Assembly: GCA_017616435.1 (NCBI GenBank) | Contig: JAFZYC010000016.1 | Location: forward strand, 1-34,817 | Origin: Clostridia bacterium | GTDB lineage: Bacteria; Bacillota; Clostridia; Christensenellales; CAG-138 | Length of the DNA: 34,817 nucleotides | Direction: 5' to 3' | Part shown: piece by piece, positions 23,759 to 32,740 of the stretch | How the letters are laid out: each line of letters begins with the position of its first letter | How positions within the stretch are numbered: the first letter of the stretch is position 1 | Translations under genes and position numbers: made by a program | Notes under the pieces: model-generated | Seen by the model: the letters and a program-made list of their open reading frames with translations, nothing else | The model's database searches: none | What the model was told of the DNA's origin: nothing

Positions 23759-24908
23759 TGCGGGTCGTGACCTCCGTATAACGGGAGATGTTCAGAAGTA
23801 TGCCCATCGCGGCCATGAATACCATGAGCGACGTGCCGCCGTAGCTGACGAGCGGGAGCGTCTGGCCGGTGGAGGGGATGGCGCTCGTAACGACGCCGAT
23901 ATTGACGATTATCTGTATCGCGAAGACGGCGATGATGCCTCCCGCGAGCAGTCTCCCGAAGCGGTCGCGGCACCTCAAAGCGATCGTGATGCCGCGGTAG
24001 ATGGCGAAAGCGTACGCTGCGATCAGCATGAAGCAGCCGAAGAAGCCGAGCTCTTCGCCGATTATGGCGAGTATGTAGTCGTTCTCCCTCTCGGGGAGGA
24101 AGAGGAGCTTCTGCCTTGAATAGTTCAGGCCCTGCCCGAAAAGACCTCCGTTGCCGAGCGCTATGCGGGACTGTATCGCCTGATAGCTCTTTCCGGTGGG
24201 ATCGGCCTCGGGATTCAGCCAAGAAGTGATCCTGTTCGAACGGTAGCTCTTAAGATACAGCACCAGAAAACCGAGTATGAGCCCGACGACAACGAGCAGC
24301 ATCCTGTGGCTTATGCGGACGCCGCCGAGGTACAGCATCGCGTAGGTCGCGAGACCCAGTATTATAACCATTGAGAAATTGGGCTGGAGCACTATAAGTC
24401 CCGCGAGCGGCGCGAGTATCAGAAGACAGGGGACGACGCCCTGCACGAAGCTCTGCATTACGAGCCTTTTTGAGCAAATCGCGGCGGAAAGCGCTATCAC
24501 GAGCACGAACTTTGCGAACTCGGAGGGCTGGAACTGGAAGCCGCCTATGTTTATCCAGCGCCTTGCCTCGTTGAGCTTGACGCCTATGCCGGGTACGAGG
24601 GTCAGTATGAGGAGCACGCATACGCCTATGTACATGGGCAGAGCGAGCTTCCTGTAGATCTTGTATTTGACGTTGGACAGGAGCAGCATCGCCGCGAGCC
24701 CCACCGCGAAGAACACGAGCTGGCGCTTCAGAAAGTACATTCCGTCGCCGTATTTCGTCTGGGCGTAGTAATAGCTTGCGGAGAAGAGCATGACGAGCCC
24801 GAAAACGGCTATCGCGAGCAGGGTCACGAAAAGCGGAAAGTCAAAATGATGCCTTTCCGGTTCCGGCCTTGCGGGTTTTTTGTTTTCGGTCTCTGCCGCG
24901 GTCTCCAT
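23733..24908 (-). CDS. ftsW: Septal peptidoglycan glycosyltransferase FtsW (SEDS family)
   Basis: A 391-residue polytopic membrane protein of the SEDS family, about ten membrane segments. FtsW polymerises lipid II with its partner class B PBP, here probably the SpoVD/FtsI-like protein of the same cluster. Diagnostic segments are LFSASYYYA, RRWINIGGFQFQPSEFAKF, LPERENDYILAIIGEELGFFG and the C-terminal GQTLPLVSYGGTSL. Clostridia often carry FtsW, RodA and SpoVE paralogues; position in the dcw cluster favours FtsW or SpoVE. A weak site (GGGAAAG) precedes the ATG. It sits 18 bases after murD and overlaps ftsQ. murG, usually next to it, is missing. Confidence 0.93.
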   Translation of the reverse strand: METAAETENKKPARPEPERHHFDFPLFVTLLAIAVFGLVMLFSASYYYAQTKYGDGMYFLKRQLVFFAVGLAAMLLLSNVKYKIYRKLALPMYIGVCVLLILTLVPGIGVKLNEARRWINIGGFQFQPSEFAKFVLVIALSAAICSKRLVMQSFVQGVVPCLLILAPLAGLIVLQPNFSMVIILGLATYAMLYLGGVRISHRMLLVVVGLILGFLVLYLKSYRSNRITSWLNPEADPTGKSYQAIQSRIALGNGGLFGQGLNYSRQKLLFLPERENDYILAIIGEELGFFGCFMLIAAYAFAIYRGITIALRCRDRFGRLLAGGIIAVFAIQIIVNIGVVTSAIPSTGQTLPLVSYGGTSLMVFMAAMGILLNISRYTEVTTRNAGRTEQQ

Positions 24909-24926
24909 CGATACTTTCCCGATCCG

Positions 24927-26330
24927 TTATTCCAGATGCCCTTCCTCTTCTTCGGAGGGCTCCATGAGGTTCACTATCTCTTTGAAGAGCCTTCCTCGCT
25001 CCTCATAATCGGTGAACATGCCCCAGCTCGCGCAGGCAGGGGAGAGCAGCACCGCGTCGCCCCTTTTCGCGAGGGAGCGTGCGGTCATTATCATCTCGCG
25101 GAAATCCTCGCCCACGGCGACGATCTCCGTAAAGCCCTCCTCTACGGCGGCCTTCATTATGGCCTCCGTGTTGGATCCGTTTACGACGACCGCGCGCACC
25201 TTGCCGCTAAAGGCGCGGAACACGGGGCGGTAGTCGCTCTGCTTATCGTAATTGCCGGCTCCAAGGAGCAGCACAGTCGGCTGCCGCATAGCCTCGATCG
25301 CCTTTACGGTCGATTCGGGGTTGGTTCCTTTCGAGTCATTATAATAGGTGACGCCGTCCAATATGCGGGTGAACTCGATCCTGTGCTCGACCCCGCGGAA
25401 CTCGCGGAGCACCCTTCTTAAAACCTCCACGTGTACGCCCATGCCCAGCGAGAGGCAAACGGCGCAGAGCGCGTTCTCGAGGTTGTGGCCGCCGATGATG
25501 CCGAGCTGATCCGCCGGTATCACGGGGACCTCTATGCAGCCGCGGCGGTAGATTATCATCCCGTCGCGAACGAAAGCGCCGCTCGTTACCTCATGCAGGC
25601 GGGAGAACAGCAGCACCTTCGCGCGGGTCTTTGCGCTCATAACGATAGGATCGTCCGCGTTGAGCACGGCGATATCGCTCTCGGTCTGGTTCTCGAACAT
25701 GCGCATCTTGGCGGCGATGTAGGCCTCCATGGAGCCGAAGCGGTTGATGTGATCCTCCGTGATGTTGAGCAGGCCGGCGGCGTTAGCGTGGAAATCCCGT
25801 ATGCTCTCCAGCTGCAGGGACGCGGTCTCCGCGACGACGGTATCGCCCTCGCGCGTTTCAAGCGCGTGCTCCGTTATGGGCACGCCTATATTGCCGAGCA
25901 CGAATGTGCGCCTTCCGTCCGCGCGCATCATGTCGTCCGCCTTGAAAATCTCGCCCGTCAAAGCGGTGGTCGTGGTCTTGCCGTTCGTACCGCCTATGCA
26001 GACGAACCTCGTGCCCTCGGCGCAGTAGCGCCAGCCGAGCTCGATCTCGCCTATGACCTCTATGCCCTGGGCGATCGCCTGCTTTACGAAGGGGCGGAAT
26101 ATCGGGATGACGGGGGAGAGCACCATAAGGTCCACTCCGTCGAGCAGCGCTTCGGGAGCAACTCCCAGCCTGTTCTCGTATTCTATGCCCGAAAGAGCCT
26201 CTTCAAGGCCCTCTATCTCGCTTTTGAGATCGTTTATTATTATGCGGTAACCCGCGCTGTAAAGGAGCTTCGCCGATGCGACGCCGCTCTTTGCCATGCC
26301 GACTATCAATGCTGTTTTCTTCTCTTCCAT
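24927..26330 (-). CDS. murD: UDP-N-acetylmuramoyl-L-alanine--D-glutamate ligase
   Basis: A 467-residue cytoplasmic Mur ligase that adds D-glutamate to UDP-MurNAc-L-Ala using ATP. The N-terminal Rossmann-like domain starts TALIVGMAKSGVASAKLL. The ATP loop GGTNGKTT is at 113-120, followed by NITEDHINRFGSMEAY and the central N-x-x-NALCA helix (GGHNLENALCAV). The C-terminal domain has GVEHRIEFTRILDGVTYYNDSKGTNPEST, with the D-S-K-G-T-N motif characteristic of MurD. The ATG at 26330 (GAGG 7 bases before) was chosen; the frame continues upstream to 26465 only because the intergenic repeat happens to be open. It follows mraY after a 222-base gap. Confidence 0.96.
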   Translation of the reverse strand: MEEKKTALIVGMAKSGVASAKLLYSAGYRIIINDLKSEIEGLEEALSGIEYENRLGVAPEALLDGVDLMVLSPVIPIFRPFVKQAIAQGIEVIGEIELGWRYCAEGTRFVCIGGTNGKTTTTALTGEIFKADDMMRADGRRTFVLGNIGVPITEHALETREGDTVVAETASLQLESIRDFHANAAGLLNITEDHINRFGSMEAYIAAKMRMFENQTESDIAVLNADDPIVMSAKTRAKVLLFSRLHEVTSGAFVRDGMIIYRRGCIEVPVIPADQLGIIGGHNLENALCAVCLSLGMGVHVEVLRRVLREFRGVEHRIEFTRILDGVTYYNDSKGTNPESTVKAIEAMRQPTVLLLGAGNYDKQSDYRPVFRAFSGKVRAVVVNGSNTEAIMKAAVEEGFTEIVAVGEDFREMIMTARSLAKRGDAVLLSPACASWGMFTDYEERGRLFKEIVNLMEPSEEEEGHLE

Positions 26331-26370
26331 ATCACGCCTCACTATCAAAAAAGTTCTTTCAGGAACTATG

Positions 26371-26540
26371 TTTTTATAAAAAGAGCCGTTCGGGTATCGG
26401 GGGAGCTTGCAAAAGGCGAGCCGCCCTCTTGCAAGCGCCCTGCCGTAAAGCAAGCGGCCTTGCAAGCCCTTCCCTTATCGTTCGGAGGAATGCGCCAAGT
26501 GCCAACAGGAAACACATTTCCGGCGAATACCCGAACGGCT
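26371..26540 (-). repeat. Inverted-repeat-bounded element between mraY and murD
   Basis: AGCCGTTCGGGTAT (26384-26397) and its exact inverse (26527-26540) enclose 129 bases. On the - strand the downstream arm is followed by CTTTTTATAAAAA (26371-26383), so the closed structure resembles a terminator with a large internal domain. Inside are repeated GCTTGCAA/TTGCAAGC words (26405, 26429, 26460 regions) able to pair with one another. It could be a partial terminator, a structured RNA, a small transposon-like repeat or a processing site. No coding function is apparent. Confidence 0.65.
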
Positions 26541-26552
26541 TTGATTACCTAT

Positions 26553-27578
26553 TTACATGAACAGCATCAGCGCGACAAGGCACGCTATCGCCGTTACTAT
26601 CATATAGCCCGTCACGATCTTCGTCTCCGGGTATCCCAGGAGCTCGAAATGATGGTGGAGGGGGGCCATTTTGAATATCCTCTTGCCGTGACGGAGCTTG
26701 AATGAGCCCACCTGGAGCACGACGCTGACGGCGGAGGCCACTATACAGCAGCCCATCAGCAGGAAGAGGAACAGATGGCGGGAGTAGATGACCATCGCGC
26801 AGATGGCGCCGCCCAACGCCATTGAACCGGTGTCGCCCATGAACACCTTTGCGGGGTAGCTGTTCTTGGACAGGAAGCCCAGAAGACCGCCCGCGACTGC
26901 GAATGCGAACACGGCCATATCGGTCATGCCGTCCGCCTCGGCAAGGAATATGGGTTCGGACGCGAAAGACTGCGTGAACGCCCTGCCGAGATAGAGGAAT
27001 ATAACGCCCATGGTCACGGAATAGATGAGCGTCACGCCGGATGCGAGCCCGTCGAGACCGTCCGTGAGGTTGGTGCTGTTGACGATCGCGATGACCGTGA
27101 ACATCACAAGGGGTATGTACCATATGCCGAGGTCGACCTTCGCGTTGAACAGAGCGAACCAGACCTCGGAGCCAATGTACTTGTAAGCGAATACCGCGAC
27201 CGCCGCGGAGAGCACGAACTGCGCGATTATCTTCTGATACGCGCGCAGGCCGAGATTGCGCTTATAGCGGGCCTTTATGAAGTCGTCGAGGAACCCGACG
27301 AGGCCGAAGCCGACCATCATGATAACGGCGGGGACGGAGTACCACAGCGCGATATTGTACTTGGCGAACGCCAGAGAGGCTATGATTATCGCGATGATGA
27401 ACATGATGCCGCCCATGGAAGGAGTGCCCTCCTTAGCGGAATGGGCGTGCGGGCCCTCCTCACGCTCCACCTGCCCGTACTTCAAACGGCGCAGCATGGG
27501 GATAAAGAAGGGGGCGATCACCATCACGACCGCGGCCGACGCGATAAACGCCAGTATGATTCGCATGTAGTCCTGCAT
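26553..27578 (-). CDS. mraY: Phospho-N-acetylmuramoyl-pentapeptide transferase MraY
   Basis: A 341-residue polytopic membrane enzyme with ten membrane segments. It transfers phospho-MurNAc-pentapeptide from UDP to undecaprenyl phosphate, making lipid I. Landmarks are EGPHAHSAKEGTPSMGGIMF (loop 1), FGLVGFLDDFIKARYKRNLGL (the DD catalytic pair), NSTNLTDGLDGLASG (catalytic loop) and FMGDTGSMALGG. The C-terminal MAPLHHHFELLGYPETKIV histidine motif is complete. GGGAGG precedes the ATG. It follows murE by 44 bases; in most clusters murF sits between them, but not here. Confidence 0.97.
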   Translation of the reverse strand: MQDYMRIILAFIASAAVVMVIAPFFIPMLRRLKYGQVEREEGPHAHSAKEGTPSMGGIMFIIAIIIASLAFAKYNIALWYSVPAVIMMVGFGLVGFLDDFIKARYKRNLGLRAYQKIIAQFVLSAAVAVFAYKYIGSEVWFALFNAKVDLGIWYIPLVMFTVIAIVNSTNLTDGLDGLASGVTLIYSVTMGVIFLYLGRAFTQSFASEPIFLAEADGMTDMAVFAFAVAGGLLGFLSKNSYPAKVFMGDTGSMALGGAICAMVIYSRHLFLFLLMGCCIVASAVSVVLQVGSFKLRHGKRIFKMAPLHHHFELLGYPETKIVTGYMIVTAIACLVALMLFM

Positions 27579-27622
27579 CTTATGTTCCTCCCCGCGTTAG
27601 TTATTTCTGCGGTCTCCTGAAG

Positions 27623-29080
27623 TCATTTCTCTCCCCGGCGCATCTCGTCGAGAAGCTCGGCAACGACGACCTTCTCGTCGAAGGGGTATTTGACGTTCAT
27701 TATCTCCTGATATGTCTCGTGACCCTTCCCGGCGAGCACTACGACGTCGTCGGGCCTCGCGTGGGTCAACGCGTACCTTATCGCCTCGCGGCGGTTCTGG
27801 ATGACGACGTATTCCACGGCGGTCTTGTTCACGCCGTCGAGCACGTTGCCGATTATCGCCATGGGATCCTCCGTACGGGGATTATCCGAGGTGACTACGC
27901 AGAAATCGGAGTATCTTCCCGCAGCCTCGCCCATTATGGGACGCTTTGCGTGGTCGCGGTCGCCGCCGCAGCCGAATACGGATATCACGCGGCCCTTAGC
28001 GAATTCACGCACGCTCGTAAGAAGATTGATCAGCCCGTCCGGGGTGTGAGCGAAGTCGAGTATCACGGAGAACGGGAAGCCCTCCGTGGGGAGCGCCTCC
28101 ATGCGCCCCGTCACGCCGGAAACATCCGAAAGGCCCTCCGCGATCTTTTCGATGGGGAAACCGAGCCTTAAACAGATGCCGGCGGCGAGCATGGCGTTGA
28201 ATACGTTGAACAGGCCGGGGATGGGCACGGCTATATGCGCGGAGCCTTCCGGGGTCGTCATATCGAACTCAACGTCGCGCACGCAGATCTCGATATCGTT
28301 CGCGTAGATATCGGCGGGCTCGCGTACGGCATAAGTCATGCGGGGGACAGAAAGCCCCTCGAGCAGCTTTTCGGAATAGGGATCGTCCGCGTTGACCACG
28401 GCGAAAGCGCTCCTCTCAAAGAGCTTTTTCTTCGCCGCGAGGTAGTTGTCGAATGTCTTGTGATAGTCGAGATGGTCCTGCGTGAGGTTCGTGAAGCCGC
28501 CTATCTCGAAATCGATGCCGTACACGCGCTCCTGATCGAGGGAGTGTGAGCTCACCTCCATCACGACGAGGTCCACGCCCTCGTCCGCCATCATGCGCAG
28601 TATCTTCTGCAGCTCGGTGGATTCGGGAGTGGTGCGCTGGGTGGATATCACCCGGTCGCCGATTATGTTGCGGATCGTGCCAATGAGGCCGACCTTGAGG
28701 CCGCATTTCTCGGCTATGGATTTGACCATGTAAGTCGTCGTCGTCTTGCCGTTCGTGCCGGTGACGCCGATCATCCTGAGCTCCTTTGCGGGATAACCGT
28801 AGAGCTTTTCGGCAAGCTGCGCCATTGCGCGCCTCGAATTGGGGGCAATTACCTGGGGAACGGTGAAGGGCAGCTCGCGCTCGACAAGGAGCACGGAAGC
28901 GCCGTTCGCGACCGCTCCGCCCGCGAAATCGTGGCCGTCCTTGAACGTGCCAACCACGCAGGCGAACATCTCGCCGGGCTTGACCCTGCGCGAATCGTAT
29001 TCGATGCGGGCGACGTCGATATCGCCGTCGGTATTGACGAGCTTAAATCCCGTGTTTTCGATTAGTTTTGAAAGGAGCAT
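27623..29080 (-). CDS. murE: UDP-MurNAc-tripeptide synthetase (meso-diaminopimelate-adding) MurE
   Basis: A 485-residue Mur ligase adding the third peptide-stem residue. IEYDSRRVKPGEMF is the uracil-binding N-domain motif, GVTGTNGKTTTTYM (106-118) is the ATP loop, and MEVSSHSLDQERVYG and NLTQDHLDYHKTF are central-domain motifs. SDNPRTEDP (398-406) holds the DNPR signature of meso-diaminopimelate specificity (lysine enzymes differ here). GGAGG lies 7 bases before the ATG. The gap to the upstream PBP gene is 24 bases. Cytoplasmic. Confidence 0.97.
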   Translation of the reverse strand: MLLSKLIENTGFKLVNTDGDIDVARIEYDSRRVKPGEMFACVVGTFKDGHDFAGGAVANGASVLLVERELPFTVPQVIAPNSRRAMAQLAEKLYGYPAKELRMIGVTGTNGKTTTTYMVKSIAEKCGLKVGLIGTIRNIIGDRVISTQRTTPESTELQKILRMMADEGVDLVVMEVSSHSLDQERVYGIDFEIGGFTNLTQDHLDYHKTFDNYLAAKKKLFERSAFAVVNADDPYSEKLLEGLSVPRMTYAVREPADIYANDIEICVRDVEFDMTTPEGSAHIAVPIPGLFNVFNAMLAAGICLRLGFPIEKIAEGLSDVSGVTGRMEALPTEGFPFSVILDFAHTPDGLINLLTSVREFAKGRVISVFGCGGDRDHAKRPIMGEAAGRYSDFCVVTSDNPRTEDPMAIIGNVLDGVNKTAVEYVVIQNRREAIRYALTHARPDDVVVLAGKGHETYQEIMNVKYPFDEKVVVAELLDEMRRGEK

Positions 29081-29104
29081 TGTTTCCTCCGATCCGACAT
29101 TTGA

Positions 29105-31279
29105 TCAGTCTTCGTTATTCTCAAAGCGGAAATAAACCGCAAGCTTGTATCCTACTTCGACGACGGTCCCCTCCGAAACGCCCTGCATGTAGGCGAAGCC
29201 CGCGGGATCGTCAGTATCTGTGACGAGCTCGATGCCGAGCTTTGTAAGTATGTCGTAGACCTGCAGGGGCGTCTTGCCCGTAAGATCCGGCACCTTGACA
29301 TAGCGCTTCGGCTCCTCGTCGTCATATTCTCCGTCAATGCCAGTGTAGAGCAGAACTTCATAGCCCTTGGGAACGGTCTCGCCTGCGGCGGGGACCTGAG
29401 CCGTGATCTCGTCCCTGCTCTGGAACACGGCGGAAAGCCCCGCTTCATTGAGCTTCGCTTCCGCCTCGTCCGCGGTGAGCCCCGTGACGTCGGGGACCGT
29501 CACCGTCTCCGCCTCGTAGGAGGGGAGTATGCCGCTGTAATGGAGCACGTCCTCGAGCACCTGCCTTACGAAAGGAGCGGCGACCGTGCTGCCGAATATC
29601 TGATCCACCTGAGGCTCGTCGACGAGTATCAGACAGACGTAGCGCGGGTTTTCAGCCGGCGCAAAGCCGATGAAGGAGCAGATGTATTTGCCGGAGTCGA
29701 CCCTTCCGTACTCGTCGTACTTCTGGGCGGTGCCGGTCTTGCCGCCGACGTTGTATCCGGCGATCCGGCAGTTCCTGCCCGTGCCGTTGTCAACGACGCT
29801 CTGCAGTATGGCGCGGACCTTCGCGGAGGTCTCGGCGGATATCACGCGCCTCAGCGCCGCGGTGTTCGCCTCATAAACGGTGTTGCCCTCCTTGTCGACC
29901 ATGCGCTCGATCACGTAGGGCTGGTGCAGCTCGCCGCCGTTCACCGCCGCGCAGACCGCGGAGCAGAGCTGCAGAGGCGTTACGGCTATGCTCTGACCGA
30001 ATCCGATCCTCGCAAGATCGTTATCGGTGATGTATTTCTCGTGAGTGACTATGCCGCGCACCTCGCCGGGGAGCCCGCTTTCGGTGGACTGGCCGAGGCC
30101 GAAGGCATAGAGGTAATCGTAGAACTTCTCCTTGCCCATGAGGAGCGCCATCCTCATGAACGCGCAGTTGCAGCTGTTTTCCGCGGCTTCGGTGAGGTTC
30201 TGCGAGCCGTGGCCGGCGTGGCGCCAGCAGTGGATCTTCTCGCCGTTGACCAGATAGCTCCCGCCGCAGTAGTAGGCCGAATCGAGATCGGCCGCGCCGG
30301 AATCGATAGCGGAGGCGAGAGTCAGTATCTTGAACGTGGAGCCGGGCTCGTAAACGTCCGTCACTATGCGGTTGCGCGAAAGCTCCGCAAGGAGCTCGAG
30401 ATCGTTCCTCGGCGGAGAATTGAGATCGTAATCGGGCTTTGACGCCATGGCGAGTATCGCGCCGGTCGTGCAGTCCATTATGATACCCTGCGCGGACTTG
30501 GCGTTGTTGACCGCTATCGCCTGGGAAAGCGCGTTTTCAAGATAGCTCTCGATAACGCTGCTGCAGGAGAGCACCATATCGAGCCCGTCGATGGGCTCGA
30601 TGTAGTCGACGACGCCGTAGGCAAGGAGATTGCCGGAGCTGTCAGTCTCGGCTATCTGCTTGCCGTCCGTGCCGGAAAGGTATTTGTTGTATGACAATTC
30701 CAGCCCCGCCTGTCCGTCGTTATCGACGTTCGTAAAGCCGATGACCTGGGAAAGGAGGCTGCCCATGGGGTAATAGCGCTTGCTGTCGGTCGCCGTGCCG
30801 ACGCCCGAGCCGAGCTTCAAAGCGTTCACCGCGTCGCGCGTGGCGGCGTCCACCTGCCTTTTCAGGACTATCTCCTGATACTGGGTGGAGGCGCAGCGCT
30901 TCAACACGGTCTCGTAGCTGAGCCCAAGGAGCCTCGAAAGCTCCGCGGCGGCGCGCTCGCGGTCGCTCTCCGCCATCTGCTTGGGCCAGAGTATGACCTT
31001 GTAAACGTTTCCGTTGGTCGCGAGCACCTTACCGGTGCGGTCGAGTATCTCGCCGCGGGCCGCGGGAACTATGGTGGTACGGGTCCATTGGCTAAGCGCG
31101 GAACGCTGGAGCTTGGGCCCCATTATGACCTGTATAACAAACAAAAAACCTGTGAGCAACAGCAGGAGCAGCCCATAGGCGTAAAGAGTACGTGTCAGGC
31201 GCGCCTTGAGCGGCCTTGAAGGTTTCGTTGTGGGCGTCGTGAACTTTAAACGGCGTCTTTTTTTACGCTTGGTTGCCAA
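29105..31279 (-). CDS. Class B penicillin-binding protein with two PASTA domains (FtsI/SpoVD type)
   Basis: A 724-residue septal transpeptidase. A basic cytoplasmic tail precedes one membrane helix (33-53, YAYGLLLLLLTGFLFVIQVIM). The dimerisation domain begins PAARGEILDRTGKVLATN. The transpeptidase domain has catalytic STFK (314-317), SCN (369-371) and KTG (514-516). Two C-terminal PASTA repeats start near 592 (VTVPDVTGLTADEAEAKL) and 660 (VKVPDLTGKTPLQVYDIL). It cross-links peptidoglycan with FtsW. SpoVD (sporulation) and PBP2B (vegetative division) share this architecture, and only one such gene lies here, so it may do either or both. It uses a TTG start (31279) with GGAGG 8 bases before it. 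It follows ftsL by 25 bases. Confidence 0.93.
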   Translation of the reverse strand: MATKRKKRRRLKFTTPTTKPSRPLKARLTRTLYAYGLLLLLLTGFLFVIQVIMGPKLQRSALSQWTRTTIVPAARGEILDRTGKVLATNGNVYKVILWPKQMAESDRERAAAELSRLLGLSYETVLKRCASTQYQEIVLKRQVDAATRDAVNALKLGSGVGTATDSKRYYPMGSLLSQVIGFTNVDNDGQAGLELSYNKYLSGTDGKQIAETDSSGNLLAYGVVDYIEPIDGLDMVLSCSSVIESYLENALSQAIAVNNAKSAQGIIMDCTTGAILAMASKPDYDLNSPPRNDLELLAELSRNRIVTDVYEPGSTFKILTLASAIDSGAADLDSAYYCGGSYLVNGEKIHCWRHAGHGSQNLTEAAENSCNCAFMRMALLMGKEKFYDYLYAFGLGQSTESGLPGEVRGIVTHEKYITDNDLARIGFGQSIAVTPLQLCSAVCAAVNGGELHQPYVIERMVDKEGNTVYEANTAALRRVISAETSAKVRAILQSVVDNGTGRNCRIAGYNVGGKTGTAQKYDEYGRVDSGKYICSFIGFAPAENPRYVCLILVDEPQVDQIFGSTVAAPFVRQVLEDVLHYSGILPSYEAETVTVPDVTGLTADEAEAKLNEAGLSAVFQSRDEITAQVPAAGETVPKGYEVLLYTGIDGEYDDEEPKRYVKVPDLTGKTPLQVYDILTKLGIELVTDTDDPAGFAYMQGVSEGTVVEVGYKLAVYFRFENNED

Positions 31280-31304
31280 CCTTCACACCTCCGGATCCCG
31301 GGGC

Positions 31305-31772
31305 TCAATCGCCTATGTTTCCGGAAACGGGATAGGCCATGCCCGCAGCGTTCGCCGCGTCATGCGCGGAGCTGATGTCGATGGAGAAGAGGTATTCGAC
31401 GTTCGTCCTTTCAACGACGTTCTCCATCTCCGCAACGCGCTTTGTCAGGGCGTTTATCTCCTTCTGAGCCGCAGAGATCGTGTTGAAGCCGGAGATCGTA
31501 ACGATGAGAGCAAACGCAACGGCAAGTATCATTGCAACGGCCGCCGTCTTGGGCAGCGCCTTGTACTCGCGCAGGGTCTCAAGGAGCGTGCGGCGCTTCC
31601 TGCCGGGAGCTGCCGGAACGAGCTGCGGCCTGCGGCGGGGCTCCGTGGGTACGGGCTCCGCGACGCGGGTATAGGGCAGCGCCTCGCTCTTTACGGCAAG
31701 GTTGCCGCGGCTGGGGGCATATACCCTTATCGCGTCAAGGCTCTTTCTTCTGTTCGTCTCAGGCATACTCAT
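31305..31772 (-). CDS. ftsL: FtsL-like small divisome protein
   Basis: A 155-residue bitopic protein. A long basic, proline-rich cytoplasmic tail (1-75) precedes one membrane helix (TAAVAMILAVAFALIVTISGF). A short extracellular coiled coil follows (AQKEINALTKRVAEMENVVERTNVEYLF), the FtsL/DivIC pattern. Sequence conservation in this family is poor; the call rests on topology and on its place between rsmH and the septal PBP. FtsL activates FtsW-PBP with FtsQ and DivIC. The ATG at 31772 has GAGG 8 bases upstream; an earlier in-frame GTG would use up that site. It begins 17 bases after rsmH. Confidence 0.8.
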   Translation of the reverse strand: MSMPETNRRKSLDAIRVYAPSRGNLAVKSEALPYTRVAEPVPTEPRRRPQLVPAAPGRKRRTLLETLREYKALPKTAAVAMILAVAFALIVTISGFNTISAAQKEINALTKRVAEMENVVERTNVEYLFSIDISSAHDAANAAGMAYPVSGNIGD

Positions 31773-31789
31773 CTTATTCGACCTCACGT

Positions 31790-32740
31790 TTATATATGAA
31801 TCCTTCGGATCGCGCGGAGCTTTGCGCTTCTCGCGCGGGGGTTGGAAAGGAGTTCGTCCTCGTCAGCCGTAATGGGCTTCGGCGTAAGTATCTCGGCTAT
31901 GGGCTTCTTTCCGCAGATGCAGATCGGAGCCGAAGGCGGGCAGGTGCAGGGATCCTTGAGCTCCCGGAACACGTTCTTTACGATCCTGTCCTCCAGCGAG
32001 TGGAAGGTGATCACGCACATCACTCCTCCGGGGGAGAGCAGCATCGCCGCGTTCTTTACGGCTTCCGCAAGCCCCGCGAGCTCCGAGTTTACCTCTATCC
32101 TAAGAGCTTGGAAGGTTCGCCTTGCGGGGTGCGGCCCCTCGCGCCTTGCGGGGGCGGGGATGGCGGCTTTTATTATCTCGGCGAGCTCCGTCGTCGTCTC
32201 GATCGGCGCCTTCTCTCTCGCCTCGGCTATCGCGTTCGCAATGCGGTATGCGAACCGCTCCTCGCCGTAATCCCTGATTATCTCAAAAAGCTTTCGTGCG
32301 TCGTATCCGTTTACAACGTCCCGGGCGGAGAGGGGAGCCGTGCGGTCCATCCTCATATCCAGCGGCGCCTCCTGCCCGTAGGAGAACCCGCGGCTTCCGT
32401 CGTCCAGCTGGTGGGAACTGACACCCAGATCCAGCAGTATCCCGTCCACGGCCTGTATGCCGTATTCCTCCAGAGGGAGGATATCCTTCATGTCGAAGAA
32501 GTTGCCGTGTATCGGGTGGAAGCCCTCGTATTTTGAAAGCCGCTCGGAAGCGGCGTTTATCGCGTCAAGATCGCGGTCTATGCCGAAGTGGTGAGCCCCC
32601 GCGGGAAGTCGTTCGAGTATGCCCTCGCTGTGTCCGCCGCCGCCCAGCGTACCGTCGACGGTCGCCATGCAGCGTTCGGGGGAAAGGAGCTCCAACACCT
32701 GCGAAAGCATTATCGGAGTGTGGTAGGAGCTCTCCGTCAC
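31790..32740 (-). CDS. rsmH: 16S rRNA (cytosine(1402)-N(4))-methyltransferase RsmH (MraW)
   Basis: A 316-residue SAM-dependent enzyme that N4-methylates C1402 in the ribosomal P site. SYHTPIMLSQVLELL and TVDGTLGGGGHSEGILERL form the SAM-binding start. GILLDLGVSSHQLDDGSRGFSY is the diagnostic core, with PLDMRMD, RRTFQALRIEVN and CVITFHSLEDRIVKNVF completing the family set. The start is GTG 32740, which overlaps the mraZ stop by four bases (GTGA) and has GAGG upstream; a longer frame would run into mraZ. Tightly coupled to mraZ, as in most bacteria. Confidence 0.96.
   Translation of the reverse strand: MTESSYHTPIMLSQVLELLSPERCMATVDGTLGGGGHSEGILERLPAGAHHFGIDRDLDAINAASERLSKYEGFHPIHGNFFDMKDILPLEEYGIQAVDGILLDLGVSSHQLDDGSRGFSYGQEAPLDMRMDRTAPLSARDVVNGYDARKLFEIIRDYGEERFAYRIANAIAEAREKAPIETTTELAEIIKAAIPAPARREGPHPARRTFQALRIEVNSELAGLAEAVKNAAMLLSPGGVMCVITFHSLEDRIVKNVFRELKDPCTCPPSAPICICGKKPIAEILTPKPITADEDELLSNPRARSAKLRAIRRIHI

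Noticed and set aside
26331..26465. N-terminal extension of MurD by 45 residues
   Set aside because: The extension translates the intergenic inverted-repeat element; the ATG at 26330 has a ribosome binding site and gives the normal MurD N-terminus.
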